This document shows, in pieces, positions 1 to 4,760 of a stretch of 13,972 nt of DNA. The DNA lies in NCBI RefSeq assembly GCF_947253225.1, contig NZ_CAMXYR010000041.1, positions 1 to 13,972 of the forward strand, in the 5' to 3' direction. Position 1 is the first letter of the stretch. The number at the start of each line of letters is the position of its first letter. Made by a program: the position numbers and the translations under genes. This DNA comes from an uncultured Anaerococcus sp. GTDB taxonomy: Bacteria > Bacillota > Clostridia > Tissierellales > Peptoniphilaceae. The notes beneath the pieces were generated by a model that was given only the letters and a program-made list of their open reading frames with translations, was not told the origin of the DNA and did not search any database.

Positions 1-54
1 GATTGTACCAATGTTAATATGTGGTTTTACTCTTTCAAATGTTTGTTTGCTCAT
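1..54 (-). CDS. tuf: Elongation factor Tu, N-terminal fragment (runs off window)
   Basis: The first 18 codons of a gene that continues beyond base 1. The translation MSKQTFERVKPHINIGTI matches the conserved EF-Tu N-terminus, just before the GHVDHGKT P-loop, which lies outside the window. EF-Tu is the cytoplasmic GTPase that carries aminoacyl-tRNA to the ribosome. The start is fixed by a full AGGAGGA Shine-Dalgarno sequence at 59-65, four bases from the ATG. In many bacteria tuf lies just upstream of secE-nusG; here it lies downstream of rplL with a regulator and a tRNA gene in between. Only the start is visible, so integrity of the gene cannot be judged. Confidence 0.9.
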   Translation of the reverse strand, partial: MSKQTFERVKPHINIGTI

Positions 55-83
55 TTAATCCTCCTAATATACTCATATAAACT

Positions 84-109
84 ATAATACCATAAAACGC
101 TTAAAAGTT
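84..109 (-). promoter_or_regulatory. Probable tuf promoter (extended -10)
   Basis: On the minus strand TATTAT (84-89) is preceded by TGG, giving an extended -10 element TGnTATTAT about 30 bases before the tuf ATG. The -35 region is poor. The surrounding 172-base gap (55-226) is very AT-rich and holds only this and the divergent tRNA promoter. A second TATAAT-like box lies further upstream near 120-126, so the exact start is uncertain. Confidence 0.4.
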
Positions 110-189
110 CTATTAATTTTATTATATCTGATAGTTTCTTATTTTAAAGTAATTTATAAAAATTTATAATAATTTTTTTCATTAAAAAC

Positions 190-217
190 TTGCATTTATT
201 TTTATAGCTTGTATAAT
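190..217 (+). promoter_or_regulatory. Promoter of tRNA-Thr
   Basis: TTGCAT (190-195) and a perfect TATAAT (212-217) are separated by 16 bases. The mature tRNA starts ten bases after the -10 box, so the primary transcript would have only a very short 5' leader. An A/T-rich stretch just upstream could act as an UP element. Confidence 0.75.
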
Positions 218-226
218 CTTAAGTGT

Positions 227-302
227 GCCACTTTAGCTCAGTAGGTAGAGCGCATCCATGGTAAGGATGAGGTCCTCGGTTCAATTCCGGGAAGTGGCTC
301 CA
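227..302 (+). tRNA. tRNA-Thr (anticodon GGT)
   Basis: A 76-base cloverleaf. The 7-bp acceptor stem GCCACTT/AAGTGGC pairs perfectly, the D stem is GCTC/GAGC, and the anticodon stem CATCC/GGATG encloses the loop ATGGTAA, giving anticodon GGT. The T stem CTCGG/CCGGG encloses TTCAATT. Discriminator U is followed by a genomically encoded CCA (300-302). It reads ACC and ACU threonine codons. The gene is monocistronic, transcribed divergently from tuf, with its own promoter and terminator. Confidence 0.97.
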
Positions 303-310
303 TTTTTTTA

Positions 311-336
311 CCAATCTTATTAAAGATTGGTTTTTT
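311..336 (+). terminator. Intrinsic terminator of tRNA-Thr
   Basis: The inverted repeat CCAATCTT (311-318) / AAGATTGG (323-330) with a 4-base loop is followed by six T residues (331-336). It lies nine bases after the CCA end of the tRNA. Confidence 0.9.
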
Positions 337-377
337 ATTAGCTATTTTACTTGAAAGGTTAGATTAAATCTAAGAAT

Positions 378-417
378 ACAAAAAAGCTATTAAAGAATGA
401 TTTCCTAATAGCTTTTT
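378..417 (-). terminator. Terminator of the Fur-family gene
   Basis: A 12-bp inverted repeat (381-392 with 406-417, core AGCTATTA/TAATAGCT) is flanked by A and T tracts. On the minus strand it ends in a run of T and begins eight bases after the stop codon of the regulator. The A/T flanks would let it also work weakly on the plus strand. Confidence 0.8.
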
Positions 418-425
418 ATATGTTA

Positions 426-875
426 TTATTTATTCAAACAATCAGGGCATATTCCCCTATATATTACTTCAACATTATCAATTTCATAATCTTTTAGATA
501 AGGTGGATACTCAATATCATCTACATTCAAATCCTCTATCATCCCACAAGACTCGCATATAAAATGACCATGATTAGTCTTCTTAAATTCATATCTTTTA
601 CTAGACATATTAAAGTCAAGTTCCTTTACGAGTTTATGCTCCACCAAAAGATTTAAGGTATTATATACTGTAGCCTGGCTTATGACTGGATCGATTTTTT
701 TCAAATCCTTATATATTGTATCAGCCGTAGGGTGGCTAGGATTCATTATCAAGTAATCTAATATCAGTAATCTTTGGTGTGAAACTCTAATATTATGACT
801 TGCTAATAAGTCCTTCAACTTAGGTAGCCTATCTTCGTATTCTTCTTCTCTTAGTTTTTTTATTAACTCTTCCAC
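426..875 (-). CDS. Fur-family metalloregulator, PerR-like
   Basis: A 149-residue transcriptional repressor of the Fur superfamily; PerR is the closest match by residue alignment. The N-terminal winged helix spans about residues 15-95 with recognition-helix motif ATVYNTL (68-74). The dimerisation domain carries the structural zinc motifs CESC (107-110) and CPDC (143-146). The regulatory metal site of B. subtilis PerR (H37, D85, H91, H93, D104) maps with identical spacing to H48, E96, H102, H104 and D115, so one ligand is Glu instead of Asp. Asp at position 115 favours PerR over Fur. The start is GTG (873-875), with AGAGGA at 881-886; no internal ATG gives a full domain. The gene is monocistronic, with its own promoter and terminator. 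Family members sense peroxide or metals and repress oxidative-stress or metal-uptake genes; which applies here cannot be decided from sequence. Confidence 0.9.
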   Translation of the reverse strand: MEELIKKLREEEYEDRLPKLKDLLASHNIRVSHQRLLILDYLIMNPSHPTADTIYKDLKKIDPVISQATVYNTLNLLVEHKLVKELDFNMSSKRYEFKKTNHGHFICESCGMIEDLNVDDIEYPPYLKDYEIDNVEVIYRGICPDCLNK

Positions 876-899
876 ACTTTTCCTCTTTCTAATATTAGA

Positions 900-915
900 A
901 TTATTCTATAATAAT
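900..915. promoter_or_regulatory. Inverted repeat, candidate Fur/PerR operator
   Basis: ATTATTCTATAATAAT is a 16-bp near-perfect inverted repeat (one mismatched pair) directly downstream of the -10 box, covering the predicted transcription start of the regulator gene. The A/T composition and half-site (TTATTAT) resemble Per/Fur boxes, and such repressors often regulate themselves. AT-rich repeats arise by chance, so this is a candidate only. Confidence 0.45.
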
Positions 916-944
916 AGTATACAAGAAATTATTAAAACTGTCAA
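916..944 (-). promoter_or_regulatory. Promoter of the Fur-family gene
   Basis: On the minus strand a perfect TTGACA (939-944) and TATACT (916-921) are separated by 17 bases. This is a near-consensus housekeeping-sigma promoter, predicted to start near 909, giving a 5' leader of about 35 bases. Confidence 0.88.
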
Positions 945-950
945 TTCTTT

Positions 951-977
951 AAATTAAAAGACCCTCATAGAGGGTCT
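951..977 (-). terminator. Terminator after rplL
   Basis: AGACCCTC (970-977 on the minus strand) pairs with GAGGGTCT (959-966) around a 3-base loop, followed by T-rich sequence. It lies 15 bases after the rplL stop codon and closes the rplJ-rplL unit. Confidence 0.88.
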
Positions 978-991
978 CAATTTAAGTTTAA

Positions 992-1375
992 TTAAGCTAA
1001 TTCTACTTCAGCACCAGCTTCTTCTAATTTAGCCTTAAGTTCTTCAGCTGCTTCTTTAGCAACGCCTTCAGCTACTGCTTTTGGAGCTCCATCAACTAAA
1101 GCTTTAGCTTCTTTTAGTCCAAGTCCAGCTGCATCTTTAACAACTTTAATTACGTTGATTTTAGCAGAACCAGCTGATTTTAGGATTACGTCAAATTCAG
1201 TTTTTTCTGCTGCACCAGCTGCTGCTGCACCAGCTGCTGCTACTGGAGCTGCTGCTACTGCTGCTTGAGCTGTTACGTCAAATTCTTCTTCGATTGCTTT
1301 AACTAGGTCAGATAGTTCTAGTACTGTTAGTGCTTTGATTTCTTCTAATAAGTTTGTTACTTTTTCACTTGCCAT
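992..1375 (-). CDS. rplL: 50S ribosomal protein L7/L12
   Basis: A 127-residue L7/L12, the stalk protein that recruits and stimulates translational GTPases. The N-terminal dimerisation helices (about 1-33) bind L10. They are followed by an Ala-rich flexible hinge (about 37-56) and the globular C-terminal domain (58-127) with the typical KVIKVVKDAAGLGLKEAK signature. The start has AAGGAG at 1386-1391. It is co-transcribed with rplJ, 38 bases upstream, and ends at a terminator. The Ala-rich hinge accounts for the GCT-rich low-complexity stretch near 1200-1270. In most Firmicutes rpoB follows; it does not here. Confidence 0.97.
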   Translation of the reverse strand: MASEKVTNLLEEIKALTVLELSDLVKAIEEEFDVTAQAAVAAAPVAAAGAAAAGAAEKTEFDVILKSAGSAKINVIKVVKDAAGLGLKEAKALVDGAPKAVAEGVAKEAAEELKAKLEEAGAEVELA

Positions 1376-1413
1376 TATAATAATTCTCCTTTAATGTGTA
1401 ATTTTCAATTTTT

Positions 1414-1965
1414 TTATTCTTCGCCTGCTTGTTCTTTTTTCTCACGTACTGCATCAAGTGCAATTGCAATCTTAGCCACTGTGTTGTTAAGATCTCCTGC
1501 AAGTCTTCTGATTGGTGCTTGTAGTACGTTAGCTAGCATTGAGTGAAGTACTTCTGTTGGTGGCAATGATGCAATAGCCATCATTTGTTCACCATTTTGA
1601 TAATTTCCTTCAACAAGACCAGCTTTAAGAACTAATTTCTCTTTTTGTTCGTCGCCTTCTTTTGTGTAGTCAACTGCAACCTTTGGGCCATTTACTAGAT
1701 CTCCATTTGAGAAGATTAGAGCATTTGAGCCTTTAAGTTCATCAATAAGTTGGTCATATCCAAGTTCTTGGAAAGCAAATCTCATCATTGTATTTTTATA
1801 AACTTTGTATTCTGAGTCGCTATCTCTAAATTTGTTACGTAAGTCTGTAATCTCTTTTACATCCATACGGTCGAATCCAACTAATGTAACTGATTGAGCA
1901 TTTTCGATTTTTTCTTTGATCTCATTAACTACAACTTGTTTAGCTGCTAAAGCTTTTTCGCTCAC
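1414..1965 (-). CDS. rplJ: 50S ribosomal protein L10
   Basis: 183 residues beginning V(M)SEKALAAKQVVVNEIKEK. L10 anchors the L7/L12 stalk to 23S rRNA: the N-terminal domain (about 1-130) binds RNA with L11 and the C-terminal helix binds L7/L12 dimers. A longer open frame runs 33 codons upstream to 2064, but that part is the leader RNA with its terminator. The real start is the GTG at 1963-1965, placed seven bases after a full AGGAGG at 1973-1978. The 183-residue length is near the family norm. The gene has its own promoter and leader and is followed by rplL, so stalk-protein synthesis can be set separately from the upstream rpmG-rplA unit. Confidence 0.95.
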   Translation of the reverse strand: MSEKALAAKQVVVNEIKEKIENAQSVTLVGFDRMDVKEITDLRNKFRDSDSEYKVYKNTMMRFAFQELGYDQLIDELKGSNALIFSNGDLVNGPKVAVDYTKEGDEQKEKLVLKAGLVEGNYQNGEQMMAIASLPPTEVLHSMLANVLQAPIRRLAGDLNNTVAKIAIALDAVREKKEQAGEE

Positions 1966-1969
1966 TATT

Positions 1970-1978
1970 TCACCTCCT
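1970..1978 (-). promoter_or_regulatory. Ribosome-binding site that fixes the rplJ GTG start
   Basis: AGGAGGTGA on the minus strand matches the 16S anti-Shine-Dalgarno over nine bases and lies at normal spacing from the GTG at 1965. No comparable site serves the upstream in-frame codons. Confidence 0.9.
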
Positions 1979-1979
1979 A

Positions 1980-2123
1980 TAGGCTTTGGTAGGTATATAA
2001 AAATCCCCACTTTAGGCGAACTAAGTCCACCTACATCGGTGGGGATGTAGACTCTTCTTCCCACCTATACGCAATTATTAAACAATACTGTCTGCGTAGT
2101 CTTTGGTAGCCTGTTTATTTGAC
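1980..2123 (-). promoter_or_regulatory. L10 leader RNA with transcription attenuator
   Basis: A structured 5' leader of about 140 bases before rplJ, matching the known L10 leader of Firmicutes. CTACC (2105-2109) pairs with GGTGG (2061-2065), and TACGCA (2093-2098) with TGCGTA nearby, separated by an AAAGAC/TA internal loop; this fits the L10(L12)4 binding domain. Downstream, ATCCCCAC (2039-2046) pairs with GTGGGGAT (2003-2010), followed by a T tract: an intrinsic terminator. A competing hairpin CTACATC/GATGTAG (2045-2051 with 2032-2038) and pairing of GGTGG with CCCCACC can act as antiterminators. In B. subtilis the L10-L12 complex promotes termination here; I infer the same feedback. Confidence 0.85.
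1999..2046 (-). terminator. Attenuator terminator in the rplJ leader
   Basis: An 8-bp GC-rich outer stem (2039-2046 with 2003-2010) encloses an inner helix TAGGTG/CGCCTA (2028-2033 with about 2012-2017) and is followed by TTTT. It lies inside the leader before the rplJ start, so it is a conditional terminator. Confidence 0.85.
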
Positions 2124-2129
2124 TTAATT

Positions 2130-2157
2130 ATTATATCACAAAATAAATTTATTGCAA
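2130..2157 (-). promoter_or_regulatory. Promoter of rplJ-rplL
   Basis: On the minus strand TTGCAA (2152-2157) and a perfect TATAAT (2130-2135) are 16 bases apart, beginning directly after the rplA stop codon. There is no terminator between rplA and this promoter, so rplJ-rplL can receive both read-through and its own transcription. Confidence 0.82.
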
Positions 2158-2159
2158 AT

Positions 2160-2870
2160 TTATTTTTCAACTAAATCCATAGCTCTTGCTGGAGATAATT
2201 TTACTCCAGGACCCATAGTTGATGCAAGTGTTATAGACTTCATGTATTTACCCTTAGCTGAAGCTGGTTTTGCCTTAGCTACTGCAGATATTAGACTTGC
2301 AATATTTTCAGTTAGTTTTTCTTTACCAAAAGAAACTTTTCCTGTTGGAACGTGAACAAGGTTTGCTTTATCAGTTCTGTATTCTACCTTACCAGCTTTG
2401 ATTTCTTCAATAGCTTTTTTAACATCAGGTGTTACGGTTCCAGTTTTTGGGTTTGGCATTAAGCCTTGAGGTCCAAGAACCCTACCAAGTCTACCAACTG
2501 TTCCCATCATATCTGGAGTAGCTACAACAACATCAAAGTCTAACCATCCTTCGTTTTGAATTTTAGCTGCAAGATCATCTCCACCAGCATAGTCTGCGCC
2601 AGCTTGTAGAGCTTCATCTATTCTATCTTCTTTAACGAAAGCAAGAACTTTTTGTGTCTTACCAGTTCCGTGAGGAAGGATTACTGTTCCTCTTACTTGT
2701 TGATCTGCGTGTCTACTATCTACACCAAGAGCAAAGTGTAATTCTACAGTTTCATCAAACTTAGCGCTTGCTGTTTTTTCAATAATGTCTAGAGCTTCGT
2801 CTAGTGTATATTCTTTTGTTGAATCAAAAGATTTTTTCGCTTCTAAATATCTTTTACCTTTTTTAGCCAT
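2160..2870 (-). CDS. rplA: 50S ribosomal protein L1
   Basis: A 236-residue L1, the protein of the mobile L1 stalk that helps release deacylated tRNA from the E site. The start MAKKGKRY, the segment GTGKTQKVLAFVKEDR and the motif GPQGLMPNPKTGTVTPDV are diagnostic; domain I is formed by both ends of the chain and domain II by the middle. AGGAGG lies at 2877-2882. L1 is the known translational repressor of its own rplK-rplA operon in other bacteria, and a matching hairpin abuts this ribosome-binding site. It follows rplK with 38 bases between the genes. Confidence 0.97.
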   Translation of the reverse strand: MAKKGKRYLEAKKSFDSTKEYTLDEALDIIEKTASAKFDETVELHFALGVDSRHADQQVRGTVILPHGTGKTQKVLAFVKEDRIDEALQAGADYAGGDDLAAKIQNEGWLDFDVVVATPDMMGTVGRLGRVLGPQGLMPNPKTGTVTPDVKKAIEEIKAGKVEYRTDKANLVHVPTGKVSFGKEKLTENIASLISAVAKAKPASAKGKYMKSITLASTMGPGVKLSPARAMDLVEK

Positions 2871-2882
2871 TTAATTCCTCCT

Positions 2883-2909
2883 GTGGTCTATTCGAGTAAA
2901 CTCTCCCAC
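2883..2909 (-). promoter_or_regulatory. L1-operator-like hairpin before rplA
   Basis: GTGG (2906-2909) pairs with CCAC (2883-2886); inside is an asymmetric loop GA / GAATAGA and a 3-bp helix GAG/CTC closed by a tetraloop. It starts on the G of the rplK stop codon and ends immediately at the AGGAGG of rplA, so bound protein would block initiation. Its architecture matches the hairpin before rplK and resembles L1 target sites in 23S rRNA and L11-operon mRNA. Confidence 0.6.
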
Positions 2910-3337
2910 TAATCTTCTACAGTAACTCCCATACTTCTTGCTGTTCCAGCTATCATACTTACAGCTGCTTCTAGGCTTGCTGCATTAAGATCTTGCATTT
3001 TTGTTTTTGCAATTTCTTCAAGTTGGCTTCTCTTAATTGAGCCTACTTTCTTTTTGTTAGGTTCACCTGAACCCTTGCTTAAGTTGATAGCTTTTTTGAT
3101 TAATACTGGTGCTGGTGGTGTTTTTAATATAAAGTTAAATGTTCTATCTGTATAAATAGTCATTTCTACCGGTATAATCATTCCAGCTTGGTCTGCTGTT
3201 TTTGAATTAAATGCTTGCACAAATTCCATGATGTTGATACCATGTGGTCCTAGTGCTGTACCTACTGGTGGTGCTGGAGATGCTGCTCCTGCTGGTACTT
3301 GTAATTTAACTATTGCTTTTACTTCTTTATCTGCCAT
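2909..3337 (-). CDS. rplK: 50S ribosomal protein L11
   Basis: A 142-residue L11, exactly the usual length, which binds the GTPase-associated centre of 23S rRNA. The N-terminal domain carries PAGAASPAPPVGTALGPHGI (about 16-35), a near-invariant proline-rich signature. The C-terminal RNA-binding domain starts near residue 75 and ends GTARSMGVTVED. AGGAGG lies at 3343-3348, five bases from the ATG. It follows nusG and precedes rplA in the standard order. Confidence 0.97.
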   Translation of the reverse strand: MADKEVKAIVKLQVPAGAASPAPPVGTALGPHGINIMEFVQAFNSKTADQAGMIIPVEMTIYTDRTFNFILKTPPAPVLIKKAINLSKGSGEPNKKKVGSIKRSQLEEIAKTKMQDLNAASLEAAVSMIAGTARSMGVTVED

Positions 3338-3349
3338 TTTTACCTCCTT

Positions 3350-3375
3350 GTGGTATTTCGGGTCTCCCCTCCCAC
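3350..3375 (-). promoter_or_regulatory. L1-operator-like hairpin before rplK
   Basis: GTGG (3372-3375) pairs with CCAC (3350-3353), enclosing an asymmetric loop GA / GAAATA and a GGG/CCC helix closed by a GAGA tetraloop. One base separates it from the AGGAGG of rplK. The same layout recurs before rplA. This is consistent with the ribosomal protein L1 target that represses the L11 operon in other bacteria; the binding itself is inferred. Confidence 0.65.
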
Positions 3376-3390
3376 TAACTTCGACAGTTA

Positions 3391-4011
3391 CTAAATAGTT
3401 TCGATATCAGTAAAGTCCAAATCTATTAGGGTATCTCTACCAAACATATCTACGAACGCCTTAATAGTAGCTTTTTCCGCATCAACTTCTTCAACCTTGG
3501 CTACGAATCCTTCAAAAGGTCCGTTAATAATATTAACATTATCACCAACATTGACATTGATATTTGCTATAGGAGCCTCATCTTTTACTCCAAACTTTCT
3601 AACTTCTGCTGGAGTAAGGGCTACCGGCTTACCATCTGGTCCTACAAATCCTGTAACACCTTGAGTATTTCTGATTATGTACCAACTTTTGTTGGTGATA
3701 TTCATCTTTACCATTACATAGCCAGGAAATAGCTTTCTAGTCTTTACCTTCTTTGAGTCATTCTTTACTTCGACATATTCTTCTGTAGGTACTGTAACCT
3801 CCAAAATATCTGGGTTTTGTTCATTGTCAATCATCATTTGGATTTTATCATTGACCCTGTTTTCATAACCAGTATATGTGTGGACTACATACCATCTAGC
3901 TGAATCTTTAATATTTTTCGATTCGCTTGTTTCAGATTCTTTTGTCAAAGTATCTTCATTAACTGATAAGTTTTCTTCTTTGTTTTCTGAGAAATCGTAA
4001 GAATCTGTCAT
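3391..4011 (-). CDS. nusG: Transcription elongation/antitermination factor NusG
   Basis: About 206 residues. NusG binds RNA polymerase and modulates pausing, Rho activity and coupling to the ribosome. The NGN domain starts at RWYVVHTYTGYE (39-50) and includes RKLFPGYVMV (92-101); the KOW domain spans about 153-180 (VNVGDNVNIINGPFEG). Ahead of NGN is a roughly 36-residue Ser/Glu/Asp/Lys-rich tail that looks disordered and is longer than in the 177-residue B. subtilis protein. I chose the ATG at 4009-4011, served by AGGTG at 4015-4019. An in-frame GTG two codons earlier touches the secE stop codon and would add two residues. Translation is probably coupled to secE. Confidence 0.95.
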   Translation of the reverse strand: MTDSYDFSENKEENLSVNEDTLTKESETSESKNIKDSARWYVVHTYTGYENRVNDKIQMMIDNEQNPDILEVTVPTEEYVEVKNDSKKVKTRKLFPGYVMVKMNITNKSWYIIRNTQGVTGFVGPDGKPVALTPAEVRKFGVKDEAPIANINVNVGDNVNIINGPFEGFVAKVEEVDAEKATIKAFVDMFGRDTLIDLDFTDIETI

Positions 4012-4017
4012 ATGCAC

Positions 4018-4200
4018 CTACATTATAACTTGAAGTAGGGCTTGGAACACTTTATCCAAAAGCCAAATTGATATAGCAGTAGCTGCTGAAATCGCAATAA
4101 CTATTGAAGAATACTCAAATGAAGCATTCTTTGTAGGCCATTGAATTTTCTTAAATTCCTTTGATACGCCAGAAAAGAAAGAATCTTTTTTCTTAGCCAT
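4018..4200 (-). CDS. secE: Preprotein translocase subunit SecE
   Basis: A 60-residue SecE, the small essential subunit that clamps SecY in the Sec translocon. It is the single-span short form typical of Gram-positives. The cytosolic amphipathic segment contains GVSKEFKKIQWPTK (about 11-24), the conserved motif, followed by one transmembrane helix (about 31-57). The AGGAG ribosome-binding site (4207-4211) overlaps the rpmG stop codon. It lies between rpmG and nusG in the classical order. Confidence 0.95.
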   Translation of the reverse strand: MAKKKDSFFSGVSKEFKKIQWPTKNASFEYSSIVIAISAATAISIWLLDKVFQALLQVIM

Positions 4201-4209
4201 AATATGCTC

Positions 4210-4359
4210 CTACTTTGTTTCTCTATGAACAGTGTGTTTTTTACAGAATGGACAATATTTCTTTAGTTCAAGTCTTTCGCTATGATGTTTTTTATTTTTT
4301 GTTGTATCATAGTTTCTGTTTTTGCATTCTGTACATTCCATTTTTACTTTATCTGCCAT
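4210..4359 (-). CDS. rpmG: 50S ribosomal protein L33, zinc-binding form
   Basis: A 49-residue protein, MADKVKMECTECKNRNYDTT..., the usual size of L33. Two CxxC pairs (C9/C12 and C36/C39) make it the zinc-ribbon type. Some bacteria also keep a cysteine-free paralogue used under zinc limitation. It ends with KKHTVHRETK, as is typical for the family. AGGAGGTG at 4364-4371 fixes the start. It is the first gene of the rpmG-secE-nusG-rplK-rplA unit, and its stop codon is embedded in the secE ribosome-binding site. Confidence 0.95.
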   Translation of the reverse strand: MADKVKMECTECKNRNYDTTKNKKHHSERLELKKYCPFCKKHTVHRETK

Positions 4360-4392
4360 AAAACACCTCCTATTTATTTATACGGATACTTC

Positions 4393-4405
4393 CATACAAT
4401 GTATG
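4393..4405. repeat. Perfect palindrome at the rpmG transcription start
   Basis: CATACAATGTATG is a 6-1-6 perfect inverted repeat placed directly after the -10 box, covering the predicted start site. It could be an operator or form a 5'-end RNA hairpin. No regulator is recognised. Confidence 0.5.
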
Positions 4406-4434
4406 ATATTACCACCTTTATAGACTTTTGTCAA
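4406..4434 (-). promoter_or_regulatory. Promoter of the rpmG-secE-nusG-rplK-rplA operon
   Basis: On the minus strand TTGACA (4429-4434) and TAATAT (4406-4411) are separated by exactly 17 bases. It sits just past the stop codon of the glmM-linked gene, and no terminator separates them, so read-through from glmM is possible. Confidence 0.88.
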
Positions 4435-4439
4435 AGATT

Positions 4440-4760
4440 TTATTCATTTTCTAATAGCTTTTTATAAAATATTTCTCTTTTACTTATAAGAAATTGCCTA
4501 ATATCATCTAGGTCGTGGTTGGAGTAACATTGGTCTTCATAATCAAGCAAAATGTCTTCTATATCCTCAAGCTCATAGACCCCTTCATCATACATTTTGG
4601 CTATAAATTCCTCATCCTTTGTGTAATATACTTTTGGAGGATAATTTAAAAGCTTTGATGTATCAATGCTAATGTAAGAGTCTCTAGCATAAATTTTTCT
4701 TCCTACAACTAGAACAGCTTCTTTGATATTAATCTCTCTTCCAGAATAATAATCTTTCAT
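4440..4760 (-). CDS. Unrecognised small protein coupled to glmM
   Basis: 106 residues from the ATG at 4758-4760, whose A is shared with the glmM stop codon (TAATG). An ATG six codons earlier lies inside glmM and has no better ribosome-binding site. I do not recognise the family. It is soluble-looking, acidic in the second half (EDIEDILLDYEDQ), rich in Tyr, Asp and Glu, with no signal peptide, membrane helix or cysteine motif. The first half (about 1-50) could be a small beta fold (NIKEAVLVVGRKIYARDSYISID) and the rest looks helical. Lacking a Shine-Dalgarno sequence, it probably depends on translation of glmM. A role linked to amino-sugar or cell-wall metabolism would be guesswork. Confidence 0.7.
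   Translation of the reverse strand: MKDYYSGREINIKEAVLVVGRKIYARDSYISIDTSKLLNYPPKVYYTKDEEFIAKMYDEGVYELEDIEDILLDYEDQCYSNHDLDDIRQFLISKREIFYKKLLENE

Noticed and set aside
154..169. TTATAAA-AA-TTTATAA inverted repeat upstream of the tRNA promoter, similar to a Per box
   Set aside because: The spacer length does not fit the 7-1-7 PerR box, and the region is so AT-rich that chance is likely; an UP element is as plausible.
1200..1270. Repetitive GCT/GCA triplets
   Set aside because: They encode the Ala-rich hinge of L7/L12 and are not an independent repeat element.
1966..2064. N-terminal extension of L10 in the open frame
   Set aside because: Covers the leader terminator; the GTG at 1965 has a far better ribosome-binding site and gives the normal L10 N-terminus.
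2152..2355. Plus-strand open frame of 67 codons
   Set aside because: Antisense to the end of rplA with no ribosome-binding site or family signal; it is a shadow of the real gene.
4282..4467. Plus-strand open frame with hydrophobic residues
   Set aside because: Antisense to rpmG and its promoter; the hydrophobicity reflects complementing a Lys-rich gene.
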